Part shown: piece after piece, positions 9,385 through 17,912 of the stretch
How positions within the stretch are numbered: the stretch's first letter is position 1
Layout: every line of letters starts with the position of its first letter
Assembly (NCBI RefSeq): GCF_000756655.1
Contig: NZ_ARXU01000006.1
Span: forward strand, 124,001-188,000
From: Alcanivorax jadensis T9
GTDB lineage: Bacteria > Pseudomonadota > Gammaproteobacteria > Pseudomonadales > Alcanivoracaceae
Reading direction: 5' to 3'
Length of the DNA stretch: 64,000 nucleotides
Translations under genes and position numbers: made by a program
Notes under the pieces: model-generated
Told to the model about the DNA's origin: nothing
Database searches by the model: none
What the model saw: the letters and a program-made list of their open reading frames with translations, nothing else

Positions 9385-9494
9385 CTTACATAAAACCGAA
9401 TCCTCTTATATACCCATTCAAGGCAGCGTGAATAATGAGGGAAACATCATGTAACCCAAATACGACAAAAGGGCATTTGTGTAAAATTTCCCAC
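9385..9494 (-). promoter_or_regulatory. Intergenic region expected to carry the pel operon promoter
   Basis: These 110 AT-rich bases separate the end of the HNH gene from pelA. On the minus strand one candidate is TTTACA, 17 bases, TATTTG; another near pelA is a TATATAAG segment. Neither is close to consensus, so no specific promoter is claimed. No terminator hairpin for the HNH gene is visible, so some read-through into pel is possible. Confidence 0.3.
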
Positions 9495-10055
9495 TCACAA
9501 AAGCCGACTGTTCTTGCCAAACTGGCTGCGCAGAAAGGCCATCTGATCCCCGCGGATACGATGGCTGTTTATCAAGGCCAGGTATTCGGCCATGTTTGGC
9601 ACATAGGGCAGCGCCAATAGATCCATCTCGATCTCTTCCAGGCGCCGGTTGCCTTTGCGCTGGTTACAGCGCCGACAGGCAGATACCACATTGGACCAGC
9701 GATCCCGGCCCCCTTTCGAGGTGGGGACAATATGATCACGGGTCAGGACATGTTCCGGGAAAGGCTTGCCACAATAGAGGCACACATGCTGGTCACGCCG
9801 GAAAAGAGCCCGGTTGGTCAATGGCGGTGCCGGACGCTTGTGGGGATTGGCCACACCATCGCAGGCAATAATGGAGTGCAGAGACAGGCTGGAACGCTCC
9901 CCGGAAAACCGACAGGTCCCGCCGCGAAGACGGTAGATCACATCCCCCAGCGTCCAGGTTACCAGCCCGCGCGCATAAAGGGTGGCGGCCATCTGCCAGT
10001 CCAGCCATTCCACGGGGGTGCCGGCTTTGTCGAGACGCAGAATGCGTTCACTCAT
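9495..10055 (-). CDS. HNH endonuclease family protein
   Basis: The 186-residue cytosolic protein has a C-terminal HNH domain. A zinc pair CLYCGKPF is followed by the catalytic segment LTRDHIVPTSKGG, then RDRWSNVVSACRRCNQRKGN, giving the second zinc pair CRRC and the terminal Asn/His face of the fold. The N-terminal half (ILRLDKAGTPVEWLDWQMAA) is typical of the stand-alone chromosomal HNH proteins widely conserved in proteobacteria. There is no restriction-modification partner or phage gene nearby, so it is not read as part of a defence system. The biological substrate is unknown. Start ATG 10055. Confidence 0.85.
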   Translation of the reverse strand: MSERILRLDKAGTPVEWLDWQMAATLYARGLVTWTLGDVIYRLRGGTCRFSGERSSLSLHSIIACDGVANPHKRPAPPLTNRALFRRDQHVCLYCGKPFPEHVLTRDHIVPTSKGGRDRWSNVVSACRRCNQRKGNRRLEEIEMDLLALPYVPNMAEYLALINSHRIRGDQMAFLRSQFGKNSRLL

Positions 10056-10359
10056 GGGCTACCTCACGATCATTGCTGTGCCCCCAATAGGCACAACCTT
10101 CCTGGTACGGCTCGATGCCGAGGCGCGGAACAGGATCTCGTAAACCAGTGACGATTCTGCGACAGCGGGAAAAGAAGACAGAGGCGCGAACAGACTGTGG
10201 TGTCTGCAGCAGGCGTAACGACTGTCTTCTGGATAGGGTCCACACAATGGTGGTGCCTTTGCCCGGTTATCTCTGATCAAACAGCCGCAACCGCCTGATC
10301 ACAAACACCGGATTGAACAAATAATAAACAGGGCGGCATCCGCACTGCAACTGCACACA
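10056..10359. other. Gene-poor interval with two short overlapping minus-strand frames
   Basis: No recognisable gene was found. Two minus-strand frames of 65 codons (10048-10245) and 73 codons (10059-10280) overlap each other. The first runs 8 nt into the HNH start, which would allow coupling, but neither has a known motif or a good ribosome site. The region most likely holds the HNH leader and promoter. Confidence 0.4.
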
Positions 10360-10995
10360 TTAAGGGCTGGCGCGAAATTCAGGCAATCGGTAGCAGCTGG
10401 CCACCGTTGTGCCCGTGTTATCCCCATCGGTCATGATCGCCACGGCATCCACGCTATCCACGTCCATGCCATGAAAGCGACGAAAATCCTCGCGCACATT
10501 TCGAGTCACCGATTGCCAGCGTCCGGCACCGCCCGGCCCCTGCACCACCACCATCACCGCCTGGGAGGCAAACGGGTTGGGCCAGTTCGTGCCCGGCGCC
10601 GCTTGCCGGGACCAGACATAATTAATTGCCCGGGTTTGCCAGGGCAGCCAACCCTTCTTCACCACATAGACCCGGGCCTGAAAATCGTCCCCGGCCTTGA
10701 TCCGCTCATCTACCTCTGGCCAGTCCGCAATCTGGTCAGCACGCCACTGCCAGTGCAAATAGGGTGTGCGCGTTACATCCACCGCGCTTTCCCTGGCCAG
10801 GCCGGAGGCCGAACCCCGGGCCCGACTTTGCCAACAACCGGCTTCGAGGCGATAATCGGTCCTGCCCTCGAAAACCACCTCTTGCCAGCCGTCCGGCGCC
10901 GCCGAAACCGCCCTCACAGGCAACACAGCCAAAGACAAAAACAGTAGCATCGGTATACATTGGACCAACGGGTCACAAACAGGTCTCGTTTTCAT
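10360..10995 (-). CDS. DUF3047 family exported protein
   Basis: About 211 residues with an N-terminal signal segment (PMLLFLSLAVLPVRAVSA). The mature protein shows DUF3047 landmarks: LHWQWRADQ, DDFQARVYVV, AINYVWSR, NWPNPFASQAVMVVVQG, RNVREDFRRFHG and AIMTDGDNTG. The family is periplasmic, with a jelly-roll-like fold and no established activity. ATG 10995 is preferred to ATG 11019 because the latter has AGG directly touching the start codon; this choice is uncertain. It is divergent from the GMC dehydrogenase gene. Confidence 0.85.
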   Translation of the reverse strand: MKTRPVCDPLVQCIPMLLFLSLAVLPVRAVSAAPDGWQEVVFEGRTDYRLEAGCWQSRARGSASGLARESAVDVTRTPYLHWQWRADQIADWPEVDERIKAGDDFQARVYVVKKGWLPWQTRAINYVWSRQAAPGTNWPNPFASQAVMVVVQGPGGAGRWQSVTRNVREDFRRFHGMDVDSVDAVAIMTDGDNTGTTVASCYRLPEFRASP

Positions 10996-11101
10996 GGCCG
11001 CATTTCCTAGAATAGACATCCTGTTTACGAATACCTTCTCCTCTTATTGAGAGGAGCTTTCACCGGATTTTCCTGTCTCAACCAAGCTCAAGGCAGACAT
11101 C

Positions 11102-12697
11102 ATGCAGTTTGATTACATTATCGTCGGCGCCGGTTCTGCTGGCTGCGTACTTGCCAACCGTCTTTCCGAAAACCCCAATAACCGTGTCTGCCTGCTTGAA
11201 GCTGGCCCGGCAGACAACAGCCTGTTTATCCGCATTCCCGCCGGCATCATTCTGATGATGCGCTCCAATGCGCGAAACTGGCGTTATTACACCGTACCGC
11301 AAAAAGCCCTGAACAATCGCCAGATTTACATCCCCCGGGGCAAGACCCTGGGGGGTTCCTCGGCAGTGAATGCCATGTGTTATACCCGCGGTCACAAGTG
11401 GGACTATGATCACTGGGCGTCACTGGGCAACGACGGTTGGAGCTTCGACGATGTGCTGCCGGTATTCAAACGCTGCGAGCACTATGAGCCCGGGGAAAGT
11501 GAATTCCATGGCACCCATGGCAAGCTCAACATTGCCGACCTGCGTTTCACCCACCCTGTCAGCAGTGCCTTTATCAAAGCCGGCGTTCAGGCCGGGCACC
11601 CCGCTACCGACGACTTCAACAACGATGTCCAGGAAGGCGTGGGCATGTACAAGGTGAACCAGAAGGACGGTGAGCGCTGCGGTGTTTCCCGTGCCTATCT
11701 GCACCCGGTCATGGACCGGCCCAACCTGACCATCATGACCGACGCTTTGGTGAATCGGGTACTGTTCGAGGGCAAACGAGCCATCGGCGTGGAAGTGGAG
11801 CACAAGGGTCAGATCCGCACCCTGAAGGCCGACAACGAAGTCATCCTCTCCGGCGGCGCTATCAACTCTCCGCAGATTCTCAAGCTTTCTGGCGTGGGCC
11901 CGGCAGCGGAACTGGCCGAGCACAACATCCCGCTGGTCCACGACCTTCCCGGCGTGGGCGAGAACCTGCAGGACCACCCGGATGCCCTGGTGGTACACAA
12001 GAGCCTGCGCAAGGACACCCTGAGCCTGGCGCCGGGCGCCCTGCTCACTACCGGCCTGAAAGGCTTTATCGACTTCTTCTACCGTCGCACCGGTCAGCTG
12101 ACCTCCAACGTGGCGGAAGCCGGGGGCTTTATCAAATCCGGGCCAGAGCAAGAGATTCCCGATCTGCAGTTGCATCTGACCGCCGCCAAACTGGATAACC
12201 ACGGCCTCAACCTGCTGTTCAGCATGGGCTACGGCTACTCAGGTCACGTCTGCATTCTGCGTCCCAAGAGCCGCGGCAACATCACCCTGCGTGATGCCAA
12301 CCCACGCTCTCCGGCGCTGATCGACCCGCGCTTCCTGGAGCATCCGGATGACATGGAAGGCATGGTCCGCGGCGTCAAGGCCATGCGCAAGATCATGGCC
12401 CAGGATGCGCTCAACGACTGGCGGGGCGATGAAATCTTCCCTGGCAATGAAGTGGAAAGCGACGAGGATATCCGTCACTTCCTGCGTCAGAAGTGCGACA
12501 ACATCTACCACCCGGTGGGCACCTGCAAGATGGGCAACGACGACATGGCCGTCGTCGACAGCCAGCTGCGCGTCCATGGTCTGGAAGGTCTGCGCGTGAT
12601 CGACGCCTCCATCATGCCAACCCTGATCGGCGGCAACACCAATGCGCCGACAGTGATGATTGCCGAGAAAGGGGCTGACTCGATCCTCGGCGAGTAA
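11102..12697 (+). CDS. GMC-family FAD alcohol dehydrogenase (AlkJ/choline dehydrogenase type)
   Basis: The protein has 531 residues. The N-terminal FAD-binding motif is [16 protein letters not shown], then the GMC signatures [19 protein letters not shown] and [18 protein letters not shown] are present. The C-terminal catalytic region has [10 protein letters not shown] (active-site His) and [17 protein letters not shown]. Such enzymes oxidise primary alcohols, passing electrons to the quinone pool; AlkJ acts in alkane degradation and BetA on choline. The absence of a betB/betI neighbour favours an alcohol substrate here, but the sequence does not settle it. It is a single-gene unit, followed directly by composite repeat copy 1. 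Confidence 0.9.
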   Translation: MQFDYIIVGAGSAGCVLANRLSENPNNRVCLLEAGPADNSLFIRIPAGIILMMRSNARNWRYYTVPQKALNNRQIYIPRGKTLGGSSAVNAMCYTRGHKWDYDHWASLGNDGWSFDDVLPVFKRCEHYEPGESEFHGTHGKLNIADLRFTHPVSSAFIKAGVQAGHPATDDFNNDVQEGVGMYKVNQKDGERCGVSRAYLHPVMDRPNLTIMTDALVNRVLFEGKRAIGVEVEHKGQIRTLKADNEVILSGGAINSPQILKLSGVGPAAELAEHNIPLVHDLPGVGENLQDHPDALVVHKSLRKDTLSLAPGALLTTGLKGFIDFFYRRTGQLTSNVAEAGGFIKSGPEQEIPDLQLHLTAAKLDNHGLNLLFSMGYGYSGHVCILRPKSRGNITLRDANPRSPALIDPRFLEHPDDMEGMVRGVKAMRKIMAQDALNDWRGDEIFPGNEVESDEDIRHFLRQKCDNIYHPVGTCKMGNDDMAVVDSQLRVHGLEGLRVIDASIMPTLIGGNTNAPTVMIAEKGADSILGE

Positions 12698-12713
12698 TCG
12701 CTGCAAGCCTCAA

Positions 12714-13090
12714 ACGACAAGCTGCGACGCGGGCCGGGCCATGCTAATCACATAGCGCCCTGCCCGCGTTTTTTATGGGAGGTTCTGCAGGAGCGTCGCT
12801 CGCGGCGCGATTCCGACCTTGGCGAAGGTCGTTGATCTAGGAGCACCTCTCTCTGTGCTCTGCGAGTATGAGGTGCGAACCGAGCGTAGCGAGGCAACAG
12901 AGGCCAACGTCAAAACACTATTTTGTCTGGAGAGACCTGTCGAGCTTTGCCATTCCTGATCGCCCTGCGGTCGATTTCCTTGCTCCGCAAGGTTCGCACC
13001 TCAAGAGGTACTCCTACAGCGGCTTCGTAGAAATGACGAAGTACAAGGAACTTCCCAATCTTTCCTCATCCAACGGGCATAGCTTGTAGC
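12714..13090 (+). repeat. Composite intergenic repeat, copy 1
   Basis: The element consists of a terminator-like hairpin (12728-12774: CGCGGGC...GCCCGCG, then six T), a REP-like palindrome (12787-12813), a degenerate REP half (from 12838), a conserved middle module (about 12940-12980, containing CCTGTCGAGC and CCTGATCGCCCTGCGG), an inverted REP half (12991-13017), GGCTTCGTAGAAATG, and a tail ending AGCTTGTAGC at 13081-13090. Its first bases (ACGACAAGCT) are an imperfect inverse of the tail. Copies 2 and 3 lie at 23321-23690 and 55983-56284. It carries no coding sequence. The leading hairpin probably terminates the GMC gene. Confidence 0.75.
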
Positions 13091-13168
13091 GTCTCTTTTC
13101 ACCTTCCTGTCATCTTTCTTTTACACACTGCCTCTTTCGAATATCGCCTGATCCGATTGGGGGGATTT

Positions 13169-14827
13169 ATGGTGGATGCAGTATCGTCTCCGCGCGCGCA
13201 GCTGGTGGAATTGCTGTGGCAATTGAAGCAGAACTTTGACCAGGAAAATGACAGCAGCCTGCGCTTTGTACATTTCAATACACTGCTCAACGATCCGGTC
13301 TATCGGGCCGAGGTCATTAGCCGGGCGGTTAACAGCGACAACCGGAAAATCCGCGCCCTGGGCCTGAAACTGCAGGATGCCAACCGAGACGGCATGCTGC
13401 TGCACAAACGCCCGCCAGCAAACGGTGCTTCACTGCCGCTCACCAATCCCGATATCACCGAAACCCTGGGCAGCGCATCCGCCGGTAGCGGGCAAAACGC
13501 AAGGTCACAATGGATGTACGCCTGGCTGGGGCTGGCCGCGATGATGCTCGGCGTGATTGGCTACTTTGCGTATCAACCTCTTCACCAACTGGTGGCGGGC
13601 AAACAGGTGGTCAAAGGCTCTCTGTTTGGCAACCAGACCTGGCATGCCGGCACCACCTGGATCCTCGACGGCATCGTCTACCTGGAAGCCGATGCCAACC
13701 TGACCATAGAACCGGGCACCCGCATTGAAGGCCGCCCCGGTTCTGCGCTGGTGGTTACCCGCGATGCCATCCTGTTTTCCCGTGGCCAGGAAAGCGCCCC
13801 CATCGTCTTTACCAGTCATCAGCCCGAAGGCACCCGCGCCACCGGTGACTGGGGCGGTGTGGTGATGCTGGGTAGCGCCCCGGTCAACAAGGCTGACGCC
13901 CAGATCGAAGGGGTTCCCCATGGCGATGCCCGGGGCGCCTTCGGCGGCAGTGATCCAGGCTCCTCCTGCGGCATGATGGAATACACCCGCATCGAATTCG
14001 CCGGCTTCGAAGTCTATGCCAACAACGAACTCAACGGCCTGACCCTGGGGGGCTGCGGTGACGGCACCATTGTCCGCCATGTGCAGGTACATCGCGCCCT
14101 GGACGACGGCATCGAAGTGTTTGGCGGCACTGTGGATTTGCAGCATATCGTCATCACCGGCGCCGGCGACGATTCCCTGGACTGGGATATGGGCTGGCGA
14201 GGTCGGGTCCAGTTCCTTGCCGTTCAGCAGCATGCCGATGCCGGTGACAATGCCTTTGAGGGTGACAACCAGGCCGGCAACCCTGACGCCAGGCCTCTAT
14301 CCGCACCGACCATGTACAACGTGACGCTGATCAGCCCGCGCAGTCACGACAAGTATCACCGTGCCATGACCCTCAAGGCCGGCTCCGGTGGCCACTTCCA
14401 CAACATCATCATCGACGGCTTCTCCGGAGAAACCATTGACCTGAAAGGCACAGAAACGGTGGCGCGCATCCAGCAAGGCGAGCTCAGTTTTCAAAGCATG
14501 ATGGTGAACCGGATCGGCAGCCGCGGGCTGACCTTCTTTGACCCTGAAACCGGTGACAACAATGACGACGGGGATTTCGACGAACGCCGTTACTTCCAGA
14601 GCAGCGCCGTGGCCGCCCAGTTTGGCACAGACCCACTGCTGACCCGGGACGCCACCAGCGCCTCCCACCCGGACTTCGCCCCCACCTCACGCTCACCGGC
14701 CCGTAATGGCGCCAGCCCCATTCCCCAAGGCGAATTCTGGGACGAAGCCGCCACCTATCTCGGTGCAGTGCGCCCCGGCAGCGTACAGAACTGGACCGAC
14801 GGCTGGACGGCTTATCCGTTGAACTAG
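13169..14827 (+). CDS. Membrane-anchored beta-helix-like protein, function unknown
   Basis: The protein has 552 residues. A cytosolic N-terminal segment of about 110 residues is followed by one transmembrane helix (WMYAWLGLAAMMLGVIGYFAY). A large periplasmic domain then shows a repeated strand pattern: LTIEPGTRIEG, DWGGVVMLGSAP, YTRIEFAGFE, NELNGLTLGGCGDGT, VHRALDDGIEVFGGTVD, ITGAGDDSLDWD. These blocks recur in exported parallel beta-helix-like proteins of marine gammaproteobacteria and Bacteroidetes. The ATG at 13169 is preceded by GGGGGGA. No enzymatic residues can be assigned, and there is no operon partner. Confidence 0.6.
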   Translation: MVDAVSSPRAQLVELLWQLKQNFDQENDSSLRFVHFNTLLNDPVYRAEVISRAVNSDNRKIRALGLKLQDANRDGMLLHKRPPANGASLPLTNPDITETLGSASAGSGQNARSQWMYAWLGLAAMMLGVIGYFAYQPLHQLVAGKQVVKGSLFGNQTWHAGTTWILDGIVYLEADANLTIEPGTRIEGRPGSALVVTRDAILFSRGQESAPIVFTSHQPEGTRATGDWGGVVMLGSAPVNKADAQIEGVPHGDARGAFGGSDPGSSCGMMEYTRIEFAGFEVYANNELNGLTLGGCGDGTIVRHVQVHRALDDGIEVFGGTVDLQHIVITGAGDDSLDWDMGWRGRVQFLAVQQHADAGDNAFEGDNQAGNPDARPLSAPTMYNVTLISPRSHDKYHRAMTLKAGSGGHFHNIIIDGFSGETIDLKGTETVARIQQGELSFQSMMVNRIGSRGLTFFDPETGDNNDDGDFDERRYFQSSAVAAQFGTDPLLTRDATSASHPDFAPTSRSPARNGASPIPQGEFWDEAATYLGAVRPGSVQNWTDGWTAYPLN

Positions 14828-14845
14828 GAAGCCTCTGAAAATTTC

Positions 14846-14919
14846 GCAGGAACCATGCTTGCCATGGCGAAAGGCCTCAGCAACATCGAGGATGTTCGCC
14901 ATGCGAGCATGGTTCCTAC
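14846..14919. repeat. Inverted pair of REP-like palindromes
   Basis: Left half GCAGGAACCATGCTTGCCAT (from 14846) is matched by the inverse half ending GGTTCCTAC at 14919, with a short spacer. The pair can fold into one hairpin. It sits between the beta-helix gene and deaD and may serve as a terminator or mRNA stabiliser. It is a variant of the GTAGGAGC family. Confidence 0.7.
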
Positions 14920-15046
14920 AGGGAGACGGAGCGGCGGCACATCTACCACATTGGCGAAAAAACGTGCAATAGTCGCGTAACACGCGTATACTTTCGCGTC
15001 CTCGCCGACGCTCGCTCGGCCCCTCCTCCCAATTCATAGGTAACAC

Positions 15047-16705
15047 ATGTCAGATTCCCGTTCCGGGTTCGCCGATTTAGGCCTGCCCGAGGTTCTGCTC
15101 GCTGCGATTGCCCGTCAGGGCTTCCAGGAGCCGTCGCCGATTCAGGCGCAAGCCATCCCGCTGTTGCTCGATGGTCACGACCTGCTGGGCCAGGCACAAA
15201 CTGGCACAGGTAAAACCGCCGCTTTCGCCCTGCCACTGCTGGCACGGCTGGATGCATCCCTGCGTCAACCACAAATGCTGATTCTTGCCCCCACTCGTGA
15301 ACTCGCTATCCAGGTGGCCAAAGCCTGTGAAGAGTTTGCCCAGGGCATCAAAGGACTCAAGGTACTGCCGATTTATGGCGGCGGTGAATATCGTACGCAG
15401 CTGAAAGGCCTGCGTGACGGCGCCCAGGTGATTGTAGGTACCCCTGGACGCGTCATGGACCACATCGAACGTGGCTCCCTGAACCTGAACAACCTGCAGG
15501 CAATGGTGCTCGACGAAGCCGATGAAATGCTTCGCATGGGCTTCATTGATGACGTCAAATGGGTACTCGAACGTACTCCGGACGACTGCCAGCTGGCCCT
15601 GTTCTCGGCCACCATGCCACCGGTGATTCGCAAGGTTGCCGATCAGCACCTGAAGAACCCCAAGCTGGTACGCATCGACAATGGCGTCGGCGCCACCGCC
15701 GGCACCAGCATCCGTCAGCGCTACTGGCCGGTGGCCGGGCTGAATAAACTGGATGCCCTGTGCCGTATTCTGGAAGCCGAAGAACACGATGCCATCATCG
15801 TCTTCGTGCGCACCAAGCAGGCCACCCTGGAACTGGCTGAACAGTTGAACCGCCGTAACCTGCGTGCTGAAGCCCTGAATGGCGACATCCCGCAGCAACA
15901 GCGTGAAAAAACCGTCCAGCGCCTCAAGGACAAGCGCTTCGATCTGCTGATCGCCACCGATGTGGTGGCTCGTGGTCTGGACGTGGCTCGCATCACCCAC
16001 GTGATCAACTACGACATGCCCGGCGACCCGGAAGCCTACGTACACCGTATCGGCCGTACCGGCCGTGCTGGCCGCGAAGGCGACGCGATTCTGTTCGTTT
16101 CCCGCCGTGAGCAGCACGTACTGCGTCAGATCGAACGCACCACTCGCCAGGCCATCGAAAAGATGACCCTGCCGTCCGTGGACGACCTGAACGCCAAGCG
16201 CATTGCCCGCTTCCAGGAGCAACTGACAGCCTTGTTGGAAGGCAACAGCCAGGACGAAACCCGCGCACTGGTCAACCAGCTGCGCGACAGCATGGAAGTC
16301 AGCGATAACGACATGGCGACGGCCCTTGCCGTGATGATGTTCAAACGTGAACCGCTGATCCTGAAAGAACCGAAAATGGTCAAGGAAACACGTTCTCGTC
16401 GTGAACCGGCCCACGCGGCAGGCGGCCGTCGTGACGATCGTCCTTCCCGTGGCAACAAGGGCAAGAGCGACAAGGTCATGCGCAGCTACCGCATCCAGGT
16501 CGGTCATGACCATGGCGTCAAGCCGGGCAACATCGTCGGTGCCATCGCCAACGAAGCCAAACTGCCCAGCCGTCTGATCGGACCGATCAAGATTCACCAG
16601 GACCACAGCACCGTAGATCTGCCGGAAGACCTGTCTCCCCGTCAGCTTCACGTGATCCGCACCGCGCGGGTCTGCCAGCGTTCCCTGGATCTGGAAGCGG
16701 TATAA
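15047..16705 (+). CDS. deaD: DeaD/CsdA DEAD-box RNA helicase
   Basis: The protein has 552 residues with all helicase motifs in order: Q motif (GFQEPSPIQAQAIP), motif I AQTGTGKT, Ia PTRELAIQ, Ib TPGRVMDH, II DEAD, III SAT, V ATDVVARGLD and VI HRIGRTGRAGREG. A C-terminal DbpA-like RNA-binding domain follows (SYRIQVGHDHGVKPGNIVGA), then a short tail. This architecture is that of DeaD, which unwinds structured RNA in ribosome assembly, especially in the cold. A weak -10 (TATACT, 14987-14992) lies about 55 nt upstream. It is monocistronic and followed by a strong terminator. Confidence 0.95.
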   Translation: MSDSRSGFADLGLPEVLLAAIARQGFQEPSPIQAQAIPLLLDGHDLLGQAQTGTGKTAAFALPLLARLDASLRQPQMLILAPTRELAIQVAKACEEFAQGIKGLKVLPIYGGGEYRTQLKGLRDGAQVIVGTPGRVMDHIERGSLNLNNLQAMVLDEADEMLRMGFIDDVKWVLERTPDDCQLALFSATMPPVIRKVADQHLKNPKLVRIDNGVGATAGTSIRQRYWPVAGLNKLDALCRILEAEEHDAIIVFVRTKQATLELAEQLNRRNLRAEALNGDIPQQQREKTVQRLKDKRFDLLIATDVVARGLDVARITHVINYDMPGDPEAYVHRIGRTGRAGREGDAILFVSRREQHVLRQIERTTRQAIEKMTLPSVDDLNAKRIARFQEQLTALLEGNSQDETRALVNQLRDSMEVSDNDMATALAVMMFKREPLILKEPKMVKETRSRREPAHAAGGRRDDRPSRGNKGKSDKVMRSYRIQVGHDHGVKPGNIVGAIANEAKLPSRLIGPIKIHQDHSTVDLPEDLSPRQLHVIRTARVCQRSLDLEAV

Positions 16706-16742
16706 GCGACTAGCCGCTAGCGCTAGCTTCTAGCTGAAAAAC

Positions 16743-16777
16743 AAAAAAACCGCGCCCGAAAGGGTGCGGTTTTTTTT
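16743..16777 (+). terminator. Intrinsic terminator of deaD, flanked by 7-nt repeats
   Basis: A GC-rich stem (AACCGC-G-CCC / GGG-T-GCGGTT) with GAAA loop is flanked by A and T runs, so it can act in both directions (deaD and dodecin converge here). On each side lie arrays of 7-nt units of the TAGCTNG type (16708-16733 and about 16779-16811), in roughly inverted orientation. Confidence 0.9.
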
Positions 16778-16813
16778 GTAGCTCGTAGCTATCTGCTTGT
16801 AGCTTTCAGTTGA

Positions 16814-17029
16814 TCAAGACCCGGAAATCCGGAAGCCCACCTTCACACCCACCTGATAGTGCCCCACTTTGCCATCCACGATATGGCCGCGGGTTTCAGT
16901 GACTTCAAACCATTCCATCATTTTCAGGCTTTCACTGGCGGTGGCCAGGGCGTTATTGATGGCGTCCTCAATACTGGTCTTGGATGAGCCCACCAGTTCC
17001 ACTTTCTTGTAGACATGATGATCGGACAT
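16814..17029 (-). CDS. Dodecin, flavin-binding protein
   Basis: The 71-residue protein matches dodecin along its whole length: [20 protein letters not shown], then the flavin-stacking Trp40 in [15 protein letters not shown], and a [15 protein letters not shown]-terminus. Dodecins form 12-mer hollow spheres that store or buffer riboflavin or FMN. The ATG at 17029 follows a GGAGAG ribosome site. It is divergent from hsp20. Confidence 0.93.
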   Translation of the reverse strand: MSDHHVYKKVELVGSSKTSIEDAINNALATASESLKMMEWFEVTETRGHIVDGKVGHYQVGVKVGFRISGS

Positions 17030-17203
17030 TTCGCTCTCCTTTTTTGTCTTCAGTCAGCTTATCTGTGGCACCAACGGCCAGGCATTACAAGGGCAGCCCG
17101 CATGAAGTCGCTCAAATATTCATCAATAAACCATTGAAAGCGGCGTTCGCTTGCCTCACAAAGAAGGGGAAAGGCAATTTCCGGTATCAAAGGAGAGAAA
17201 GCC

Positions 17204-17719
17204 ATGGATATGCACAAAATGACCCCCTGGAACTGGCTGAGCCAGGAAAGCAGCCGCGAACGCCCCCTGCCCCAGCGACAACCACGGCATCCGCTACTGC
17301 GCTGGGAGCGAGAGTTCGATAACTGGTTTGAGCAGATGCTGGGCGATATGGCCTGGACCACCCCGGCACCACACGCGGAGCCCAGCATCCCGTTCCGCCC
17401 TAACCTGGATATTCTCGAGCGCGATGATCACTATCTGATCACCGCCGAACTCCCCGGTGTGGAAAAAAAGGATCTGCACATCACCCTGAACCATGACGCC
17501 CTGACCATCGCAGGCCAGAAGCAGGAAGCGCAGAGCTCCGAGCGGGATGGCTATCATTACAGTGAGCGGCGCTTCGGACAATTCCGGCGCATACTCAGTC
17601 TGCCTGTAGACGCGGACGGCGAGGCCATGGAGGCGGTATTTCACAACGGGGTGCTGTCTCTGACCATTCCTCGCCACGAACACCATGGGCAAGGCAGCAA
17701 GACCATCGAGATTCATTAA
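17204..17719 (+). CDS. Small heat-shock protein, Hsp20 family
   Basis: The protein has 171 residues. A variable N-terminus is followed by an alpha-crystallin domain from about residue 65: RPNLDILERDDHYLITAELP, GVEKKDLHITLNHDALTIAG, RRFGQFRRILSLPVDAD. The GVLSLTIPR segment is the conserved family end. It is an ATP-independent holdase that binds unfolding proteins. AGGAGAG precedes the ATG at good spacing. A TTGAAA element upstream could be a sigma-32 -35 box, but no matching -10 is clear. The gene ends just before the 36-bp inverted repeat. Confidence 0.92.
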   Translation: MDMHKMTPWNWLSQESSRERPLPQRQPRHPLLRWEREFDNWFEQMLGDMAWTTPAPHAEPSIPFRPNLDILERDDHYLITAELPGVEKKDLHITLNHDALTIAGQKQEAQSSERDGYHYSERRFGQFRRILSLPVDADGEAMEAVFHNGVLSLTIPRHEHHGQGSKTIEIH

Positions 17720-17738
17720 GGCAGGGCAACCTTGACTC

Positions 17739-17825
17739 CCCGTAGGGTGCACTGAGCCTAAGGCGAACTGCACCGATCCGGCGTTTGATGGTGCAGTTCG
17801 CCTTAGGCTCAGTGCACCCTACGGG
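17739..17825. repeat. Perfect 36-bp inverted repeat with 15-nt loop
   Basis: Arms 17739-17774 and 17790-17825 are exact reverse complements beginning CCCGTAGGGTGCACTGAGCC. The structure lies between the hsp20 stop and the metallo-beta-lactamase gene. There is no T-run, so it is not a classical terminator. The core CGTAGGGTGCA recurs once at about 29446 in another repeat cluster. Confidence 0.9.
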
Positions 17826-17912
17826 AAAGTGAAATTCTTTCCCGGTGCCAAGCGTGTCACACGGTCGATCGCAAACCGTCGTACCATGGGTTTCCCGATC
17901 AGGAGATCCATG

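Noticed and set aside
11420-12202. Minus-strand open frame of 260 codons
   Set aside because: Antisense to the GMC dehydrogenase gene, no motif.
15077-16651. Long minus-strand open frame of 524 codons
   Set aside because: Exact antisense of deaD, with no family similarity; a codon-bias shadow.
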